DNA from: Gyrodactylus bullatarudis
Lineage: Eukaryota > Platyhelminthes > Monogenea > Gyrodactylidea > Gyrodactylidae
Length of the DNA: 64,000 nt
Direction: 5' to 3'
NCBI GenBank assembly: GCA_012064415.1
Contig: SSNU01000147.1
Location: 70,117 to 134,116 of the forward strand
In this document: positions 57,701-64,000 of the stretch, piece after piece
Numbering within the stretch: position 1 is the first letter of the stretch
How the letters are laid out: every line of letters starts with the position of its first letter
Position numbers and translations under genes: made by a program
The notes under the pieces: generated by a model
What the model saw: the letters and a program-made list of their open reading frames with translations, nothing else
The model's database searches: none
What the model was told of the DNA's origin: nothing

Positions 57701-60700
57701 ATCTTTTGGCACTTTCCTGAAGGATCTCAAGAAGTATTTGTAGAACTGATGTTGCTCTGTCATATTACTCTTTAGGGATTCGAGAAGGGCGTTCTCCTGT
57801 TCATTGACTATTTTGATACTAAACTTTAAGTGTTTAATCTTTGTATCCTTTTTGGTTTTCTTGAGAAGAGAGGAATTTATAATTGTATTTGTCAATTTTA
57901 TTGGGTTATAAATATTTTAACTCACTTGTCCATTGAGATCTCTCAATATTTTGATATGCTGGATTCGTTCGTCAAAAATTTGCTTATCTGATATTTCGAA
58001 TTCAGATAAAATTTCATATTCCTTCTCCAAAATGATAAGCTGATGTGAGAGCTGGGTAATGTCTAAATCTAATTTCAGACGTTCTTCTCGTAGAAACCTG
58101 ATCTCTGTGTCAAAAATTAGAACCATCTCATGAGCCTCTCTCAAGAGTTTTTGTTGCATCCAATCGTAGTCATCAATCTTCTTGTTAACAACCGAATCTT
58201 TCGTGTCGCTTTTTTCAGTATGTGACGTGAGAGTGATAAAGTTGAACTCATACGAGGTTGTCATATAACTGAAACGTGTCTCCAATGTTGAAGAGACTTT
58301 ATCAGGCTTAAATTTTATTGGATAACTGAAATTGAGCTGATTAATACTTAAACAACTAAAGTCTTTGGCTAGAGCTGTGTCATCCTTTGTTGATATGGAT
58401 ATTTTGGAATTCTATTATAATGAATGAATTATCAAAGAGGAGTTACCAAATTTGGCTCTTCATACTCGTCAATTGACATAAACCTAATGAATAAAAATGA
58501 GGTTGAGATCGAAAATTTTATTAAAAAAATAAAGAAAATCTTGACCGTATTTATATTTTTCTTCTTTTTATCACTTCTCTAAGTTCAATCTAGAAAACAT
58601 TTCTTTTTATCCTACATTTTATTTCTCAGCCTCTTTCAGACATTTCGTTACTGATTCAGGGGATGAGACGCTTGTAATCTGAGCACTGTTCAATTTTAAC
58701 TAAGATCCTTAGTATTCTTATTGGTAAAGAACTTAAAAACCATTCAAAATTTAATAAGCCTTAAAACCAATCAGATGACTTGTTGAAAAATCAAACTTGG
58801 AATTTATCCTCTGCTAAATCAACAATTTATGAAAGTCTCTTTCCGTATAATTGCAACCAGTTTTCGATTTCACTAATATAGCCATTGATAGTATAATTTG
58901 TACCTATTTCTAGAGCCTATGAAAATTGGTTAGTTATATTCCAATTAAATCTACTTTTACTAATATTTATTGAATTCTATATAAGAGGTACCAGCTTACA
59001 AATTGTAAGTGGTTGGAGTTTTTCTTGTATTCGGAATAGATATTTGATATTTCCTCTGTTTCTTTGACATTTTTTCATGAATCTCTGATAGTCTCAAATT
59101 TATATTCTTCAAGGCATTCTCAACTTGAGATTTCCTCTCAGCTAACAGTTTCACCTTCTTATTGAAATCCATTTTGAGATAATAAATTTTTGAATTTAAA
59201 CTATGAATGAAGACGAGAGTCTCTGTCGAATTTCTTAAAGTCAATGTTGGCTTCTTAAAGTCTCGATATTTTATTTTGAGTCTATACTCTCCAATATTCT
59301 CTTTGAGATAGACAATTTTCTTAGCCAGGTCATCATCAACATAATTGTCTGGAGGACGAATCTTGTTCAGTGCCTCTCTCTAGTTAAATTATTACAGCGT
59401 TAATGGTGTTAATTAATCAAATTACCTGGATCCTTCGTTCATTTCTCATGTTTTCGTTTGCGATAACCTTTCTGTATAGACGTTGGAGACGAGCATTCTT
59501 GAATTCTTTCATTTTTTTTCCAGATTTATTATTCTCACTTGCTATTGGTGGAACAGAAACATCTTTTTGCTCAAGGATCATGTTTCTGAAATTCAACTTT
59601 ACATCTTGCTTGTTTTCAAGAAACTTTTGTAGCGTCAGTTCATCTTGCTGACTCATTCGACGCCCATCAATTAGGTTAACACTGCAATCCGATCGAAAAC
59701 ATGAAACAGAGCAATCCTCTTCTACTAAATTCTCAGAGAAACTAAAAAAAATTAAAATATTTCCGTTCACTTCTTTCTTATTTGATCAATGAGATTTTCA
59801 ATCATGTCATTTTCTTGACTACTTTCATTGAGAATTTCTCGAATTTTTTTTTCCCGTTCCTCATAAAAGATCTGGCGTACTTCTGATACCATGTTGAATT
59901 CCTGGGAAAAACAAAATAACATCTTAATTTTGAACCAAGTAGTTGTTCAGGGAGCTGTTCGGCATAGATCCGAAATAATGTATGGGTTCAAATTATATTT
60001 TCAAGAAATCTTTTTCTTTTGGTGCAGATAGACCAATACAAGCCAGAAGACAACATAGTCAAGAAGCAAGAAAACAAATTTCCTTTTCCTTTTTTTTCCA
60101 AAAGCAGTTATCAAATTGAAAGCAAATTCAATTTTCTAAATGCAAATTCTCCCCATTCCTATCGAGTAACTGAAATGGCTCAAATTAATGCACTTTAATA
60201 CATTGTAGTATTAGGCATAGTCGGCCAAATTTTGCAAAGTGAGCCCGGGGTATTTTATAAAACTACTTTAAACAACGATTCTAATAATATCGAACACGAT
60301 ATAATTTTTAATTAGTTTTCGACCTCCAAAAGCGTTCTGAAAATTTCAAGCCTATTTTTTTAAACGTTTTCTATATAAATTCTTATTGAAATAAAGTATT
60401 TCCCTTTGATTTATCTCTGGTAAAGTTAGTTCTATTATTTAGTTTCTTCTTGATTAATATCATAAAATTTAAGTTGTTTGTTTCAACTGACATCTTTATT
60501 CAAAATAACAATGAGTATCTCTGAGATCAATATAGATTTTATTACACCCAAGAATTATGACGAGATAAAATTTGCCACCAAAGGAGATGTTTATAATGAT
60601 TATGTATTTCATACCGGGCTGAGTAATTCACCCTAAGTTAAAGAAGCTGTCCTCAATAGTCTTATTGAGAAATTGAAGAAGCCTTATGAAAAGTTCTCCT

Positions 60701-63378
60701 TTCCTATTATTGAGGTGCAAAGAATGAAGGCGAAATTAAAAGAGCAATGTAGTATTTAAATCATTACTGGCGTAAAGTCTGAAGAGACCCGGGGTAATAT
60801 AACGTTTATCACTCAAATATACGCTCTGTTTTCTTTAACCCTCCGCATGAGTTCAGTTAATGTTCGACAATATTATTATCTATTATAGGCTTACATTTAT
60901 ACTGATTTTGACATAACTTTTTGCCTTTTCATTCTTTATGAGAAACTTTTCAAAAGCATTTCTAAGATCTTTTAGAACCTTGAGGCGTTCATTCTTCCTC
61001 TCTTCGCATTCAAGGATAAACTTTTCGTGTATCTCACGAAGCTTTTGATCCTTAATACTGAGCTGAGTTTCCTTTTCTTCCTATATTGTAAATAAAATTA
61101 GGTATAATTTAGTATGGGAACTTGCTTTAACATCCAGAGAAACTAGATCCTCTGATAGAAGTTCCCTCAAAGGTTTCGGAGACACATTCAAGAGAATGTC
61201 GAAAAGAAAAATTGTTCCATCTTTAGCGACAGATAGAAGATATTTCTCATCATGAGAAATATCAATCTTCTTAATGGAGCCGGTCATCCTGGAGTGAAAT
61301 CTCATGGAATACTCACCGATCGCACTTGTTAAGTCATACGGCTGCTTCATTTCCAATACACGAAGGACACCATTTGATAAACCCAGAGCACATAAGTAGC
61401 CTGACTTGAAAAATTTCAATGTTTTTATTACGCACAAGTCCTGGTTGTCTATTTCAAGGCACGTGTATTGCTTTTCACGATTTGTAAACGAACACTTGTA
61501 TAAATTGCCTCCATTCTGTCCTTTCTTCAAAGGAGATTTGTAATTAATTTTTACGTTGATAAAAATACTATTATACAAGTACAACAATTAAATACTTGAC
61601 TGTTTTAAACCCTTTCGATACGATAGCTAAACGAAAGTTTCAAGTTTTATTCTCTCACAAAATTAATTAAAATGTGATGATAAAAAACATTTACTGAGAC
61701 GAAATTTTATGTTTTCTTTCACATGATTTCATCAGGGTCTGAGTTATATTAAAACTCCCATATACTGATGAGTAATTTAAAGTGAAATTGTACCAATTAA
61801 AGGATTTATTTGGAAATTAATTGTTACGAACACTTATAAGTTGATGTCAAAAGGAAAAATTCAATTTGTTTACAAAACATCTTCGATATTGAAGAAATGA
61901 GGTGAAAATAGTTGAAATTTGTCCAATTTTCAAGAGATTCTTGATGGAGCTGGTTATTGATTTCATGCATAGAAAATAAACATTGTTCTGAATTAGCTAT
62001 TTAGCTACTATGGTCATGAATCTTATCAGCTCTTAACATAAGTTTTTTAATTTTGAGAACAAAAGGATCGTGAATTTAAAAATTCTATTCCTTTATGAAA
62101 AAGCTCAAATATCAATGGAATTCTGGAATGCCTGGCTAGCAAAAAAATAGCATGATAGCAAACTCGGATAGTTTTTGATATAGAATCAAGAATAAAATCA
62201 TGAAAAAATGTTTTAAAATCATTGGAAAAAGTTGGTTGGTCATATTATATGACTCACATAAATGACCTCTGGTATCGAAAGGGTTCATATTTACTAAATA
62301 TTTGAGTTGATGAAATTTTGCAAAATTACTTAAATCGCCCATCGATATGATAAATTTAATCTTCAAAACACCTTTCCATGCTTCTGGAATAAGATAAACA
62401 AAATTGTGAAAATTTTCAAATACAAAACGTTTTTTAGTCTATCAAAATTGTAATATTCATGAAAAATAAGTGAAATTCCATTGTTAACTATTGAAAAAAC
62501 AATTTAAATAGGATTTAAGTAATTTTCACAACTTTTCTGTAAGAAATAATGTAAAATAAAAGTTAAAATTACGAATATTAAAGATTAAAAAATGTTTTAA
62601 ATTTTAAAAAATTTACAATTTTGTTTATCTCATTCCAGAAGCATGGAAAGGTATTTTGAAGCGAAATATGGTGGAATAATATTAAAATACACTTGAAGAT
62701 TAAATTCATCATATCGAAGGGCGATTCAAGTAATTTTGCAAAATTTCGTCCAAGTCAGATTTATTTAGTAAATATTATTTCCAGTATCGTATTCATATTC
62801 AAATGATGAAAAAATTCAAACAAAAATACTTTACCAAACTTAGCCAAAAGTTTTCTGTTGATATAGGACAAGTCATGCCGAGACTAAGTGTATGATTCTG
62901 ACTGAATCGTAAGCTATGCAATTTTTTCAGACGCCGAGTCTTTTTCTCTTCAGCTGGATATTTTCATAAAATAATAATTTAATTTACTTGTATTGATAAT
63001 GAAGGAATTCTCATTTTTCTCAGACTCAATGTAGCTTAATTCTGTCTCTTCGACAGTACGTTTAGAGAAAAATTTTCCTGTTATTGCACTGAAATCAAAG
63101 TAACGAATAGGCTCAAAGTTTTCCAGACGAAATGTTTCCTTTTCAATATTTTTCTCAAGAACGGGAATTTCAATCTGACAGAGAGGGAAAATACATGATT
63201 TTCAAAGGAAAAAACTTACCGTTTCAATGATACACGACTTCATGAAAATGTTCATGTATTGTTTACCGAGTAAAGTGAATAGACCAATATTTGTCGGCTG
63301 ATTAAGCATTTGAATGTAGCAGAAGGGGTCAAATGTTTTATGAGTGTACTTTAAGATGAATATTGTACAGTCTTTGCT
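51749..63378 (-). CDS. CFAP44: CFAP44 (WDR52) axonemal protein, C-terminal 1,185 residues (15 exons)
   Basis: Exons: 63378-63220, 63174-62988, 62953-62835, 61524-61122, 61076-60895, 59901-59771, 59741-59426, 59379-59000, 58483-58447, 58411-57926, 57859-57679, 56557-56247, 55710-55288, 53512-53396, 51874-51749; all phases agree. The first four exons hold the end of the WD40 region (HDEKYLLSVAKDGTIFLFD). The rest is coiled coil with CFAP44 landmarks: ECPQGCPYEDFKFVLNLRYK, LNEIDVTVL and the KKFGCVFNIEKME block. CFAP44 with CFAP43 forms the tether of the inner-arm dynein f motor domains on doublet microtubules. The upstream exons with the first WD repeats lie beyond 64000. Many introns are 29-46 bp. 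Confidence 0.88.
52190..52562. repeat. imperfect inverted repeat, same family as 1.86-2.2 kb
   Basis: Words such as 'gtgattctggaaact', 'cagggactctggaaactc' and 'gaatccctgggcaac' on the left mirror 'gagaatccctgagagtcc' and 'gcttccagattcactctaac' on the right. It lies in the last intron of CFAP44, next to a LINE fragment. Confidence 0.45.
52568..53362 (-). pseudogene. non-LTR retrotransposon reverse transcriptase fragment
   Basis: The minus strand, broken by frameshifts, gives KFTDDLKFVYRV, which is the RT catalytic FxDD box with Ala replaced by Thr. Then come a helix and LYINRDKCKIM (the usual N..KC..M block), LRLKAYKSLVLNNFDYLAPLL and the C-terminal ARDLERIQASFLYW. This order is typical of jockey/I/CR1-type LINEs. 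The fingers domain and the endonuclease are missing. It sits in the last intron of CFAP44 in the same orientation as the gene. Confidence 0.75.
53771..54494. mobile_element. MULE-B short derivative
   Basis: The ends GAGTTAATTCCAAAAATCACC and ...TTTTTGGAATTAACCC match MULE-B at 23281 and 36847. The internal 'aaggagaaagttcactttcaat' word is shared with the 23.7-kb copy. The flanks AAATGATTT and AAATATTTT may be a worn 9-bp duplication (two mismatches). No coding capacity. In CFAP44 intron 13. Confidence 0.65.
54721..54762 (-). ncRNA. decayed hammerhead-like motif
   Basis: Minus strand: TATACTGACGAGTCC, then a loop and GGGGAC, so the CUGANGA core and a 4-bp stem II are present. The GAAA core reads GTAT, which should abolish cleavage. 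It is probably an old copy of the SINE or Penelope-type ribozyme in the CFAP44 intron. Confidence 0.35.
55868..55970 (+). repeat. SINE body fragment
   Basis: The words GGTAACATTCAGCAACATGA, 'gctaattcattaacaaataa' and 'gggatatattacctaagca' match the body of the hammerhead-bearing SINE at 12.77 and 56.8 kb. The tRNA-like head and ribozyme are missing. Confidence 0.55.
56815..57255 (-). mobile_element. hammerhead-bearing SINE with inverted duplicated body (fold-back)
   Basis: Two body copies of about 150 bp face each other (56815-56925 and about 57090-57255), with near-perfect identity over the CATTCAGCGACATGAGCTAG part. They flank a minus-strand tRNA-like head (about 57085-57010, A-box-like TGGGCGTGTGG, B-box-like GAGGTTC) and the hammerhead at 56962-57013. 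The right body ends in the same GTGCTGCACTATTCATTA tail as the copy at 12.77-13.17 kb. Compared with that copy, about 17 nt between B-box and ribozyme are missing. In CFAP44 intron 11. Confidence 0.65.
56962..57013 (-). ncRNA. hammerhead ribozyme, type I, intact core
   Basis: Minus strand: CTGATGA (57005-56999), GAAA (56983-56980). Stem II is a perfect GTCC/GGAC with loop AGAAAAA. Stem I pairs CATA (57009-57006) with TATG (56971-56968), extended past an internal loop by GGT/ACC. Stem III is the self-complementary ACGCGCGU, with a 3-bp stem at most in a monomer, and the cut site is GUA (after 56972). All universally conserved core bases are present. The palindromic stem III would let two copies pair as a dimer, as proposed for Penelope-like and retrozyme hammerheads. 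Confidence 0.85.
60511..60759 (+). pseudogene. short ORF of a hammerhead-bearing retroelement, one stop
   Basis: The 83-codon frame from ATG (60511) to TAA (60759) is interrupted once by TAA at 60634. It starts MSISEINIDFITPKNYDEI and looks like ordinary soluble protein, but I recognise no family. It is followed 20 nt downstream by a decayed hammerhead on the same strand whose sequence matches the Penelope-type motif at 15.56 kb. It is therefore likely part of a retroelement inserted, in antisense, in a CFAP44 intron. Confidence 0.4.
60774..60815 (+). ncRNA. decayed hammerhead motif (Penelope-type)
   Basis: CTGAAGA (60779-60785), then GACCCGGG and GTAA where GAAA is required, then a stem-III-like UAUAACGUUUAU ending in UC. 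It shares AAGTCTGAAGAGACCCGG with the copy at 15546-15589. The core mutation makes it inactive. Confidence 0.5.
61609..62285. mobile_element. element with ACCCTTTCGATAC ends
   Basis: The left end ACCCTTTCGATAC (behind TTAA at 61605-61608) is mirrored by GTATCGAAAGGGT at about 62272-62284. The ends resemble those of the 81-bp element at 15881. The right flank is TCAT rather than TTAA, so assignment to the TTAA group is weak. In CFAP44 intron 3. Confidence 0.45.
62310..62760. repeat. fold-back element, family B, second copy
   Basis: Arms about 62310-62420 and 62625-62755 are reverse complements ('gattaaattcatcatatcg', 'catggaaaggtattttgaagcg'). The outer word 'gcaaaattacttaaatcgccc' matches the ends of the copy at 2755-3385. 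In CFAP44 intron 3, next to the element at 61.6 kb. Confidence 0.6.
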
Positions 63379-63409
63379 CTGTGAAGAATAATTAAGTTGG
63401 TTGATATGA

Positions 63410-64000
63410 AGTTGGGAATCTATTATTTTTACAGAAATCTCGATTTTTTCATCTTTTACCATTTGTAGAAAAAAATTTTTAAATAAAATAAATTTTATGA
63501 AAAAAAGTCATTTTTCAAATTCCCGTTTGGCGCCAAAATCCCATTTTTTCGAACTTTGAGCTGAAAATTTTTATTGATTCGAAAATGATTTTCAGGATCG
63601 AGTTTAGAAAAGAAAGCTGACTAGCACTGTCAAATTACCGACAGTTTTCCCATTTCGAGAGATTTTGAATTATCGTAATTTCATTGATTTTCAAGCAGTG
63701 AAAATGATCAAAAGATCTAAATTTCGCTCCCAAACGATAATGTGATTATGCATCAGATAAGATTCAGTAGAATTGATTTTCTTGTCTAATCTTGATCCTG
63801 AAAAAACTCTTTCGATCAGCCTCTCATTTTCGAATCAATAAAAATTTTCAGCTCAAAGTTCGAAAAAATGGGATTTTGGCGCCAAATGGGAATTTGAAAA
63901 ATGGACATATTTTTCATAAAAATAATTTTTTTCTTCAAATGGTAAAAGTGGGCAACATGAGTAAGATTCTAAAAACTCTTAAATTTAGTTTTATGTTGTT
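63410..64000. repeat. fold-back repeat, family A, nearly complete copy
   Basis: Arms of about 150 bp (63470-63600 and 63800-63960) mirror each other around TTTGGCGCCAAAATCCC and GGGATTTTGGCGCCAAA. The centre holds GACTAGCACTGTCAAATTAC and 'tcgtctaatcttgatcctg' words. The left end begins 'ttgatatgaagttgggaatctatt', as at 6.71 kb. It is the best reference copy in the window and is cut by the window edge. It lies upstream of the first visible CFAP44 exon. Confidence 0.65.

Noticed and set aside
58860..58925. Short open segment after a TTTTCATAG acceptor on the minus strand as an extra CFAP44 exon
   Set aside because: It does not keep phase with the preceding exon; skipping to the exon at 58483 restores the frame exactly.
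1..64000. CRISPR array, prokaryotic operon or phage signals
   Set aside because: All regular repeats seen are transposon tandem arrays or inverted repeats; the spliceosomal introns are eukaryotic.
1..64000. Ciliate or other alternative genetic code, suggested by the tiny introns
   Set aside because: TAA, TAG and TGA all serve as ordinary stops at the ends of conserved domains, and the gene content (monooxygenase, tectonic, MULE, Penelope-like) fits animals.
1..64000. Parasitic copepod origin, first suggested by AT content and repeat style
   Set aside because: Copepods are not expected to keep motile-cilia genes such as CFAP44 and CCDC146, and the 21-35-bp introns point elsewhere.

Overview
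This window looks like metazoan nuclear DNA. It is very AT-rich, its genes are split by spliceosomal introns, and repeats fill most of the space. I read six genes with recognisable homology: a CCDC146-like coiled-coil gene (minus, 16767-28481, 3' end not found), a DNAJB6-type J-protein (plus, 28648-29289), a tectonic (minus, 35760-43095), a CCCH + RWD + CHY zinc-finger gene (plus, 43186-45730), a DBH/MOXD1-like copper monooxygenase (plus, 46068-51736) and CFAP44 (minus, 51749-63378, 5' end outside the window). CCDC146, CFAP44 and tectonic are ciliary families, so the organism should build motile cilia or flagella.

The introns fall into two classes. Many are extremely short: 21, 24, 26, 28, 29, 30, 31, 32, 34, 35, 38, 44 and 45 bp, all GT-AG and all needed to keep frame. 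The long ones (about 0.5-5.5 kb or more) are packed with transposons and fold-back repeats. Introns averaging about 26 bp are known in dicyemid mesozoans, which are ciliated. A dicyemid or similar lineage is therefore my best guess, but it is an inference from intron size and gene content only.

Layout. 1-16.7 kb: no gene seen; fold-back elements, TTAA-type MITEs, a tRNA-headed SINE with a hammerhead ribozyme, and a Penelope-like fragment. 16.7-28.5 kb: CCDC146-like gene, with a possible small gene and several transposons in its introns. 28.5-29.3 kb: divergently transcribed J-protein. 30.5-34.0 kb: nested transposons; a MULE with 9-bp target duplication splits the ORF of an older element. 35.8-43.1 kb: tectonic, with a second MULE family in its 5.4-kb intron. 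43.1-63.4 kb: dense gene run. Tectonic and the zinc-finger gene share a 90-bp divergent promoter, and the monooxygenase and CFAP44 converge with 12 bp between stop codons.

The most unusual content is a set of hammerhead-ribozyme motifs at six places. Two lie in tRNA-headed SINEs, one sits directly behind a Penelope-type GIY-YIG ORF, one is a further motif with an intact core, and two are decayed. All calls are from reading the sequence; no database search, folding program or RNA data was available.
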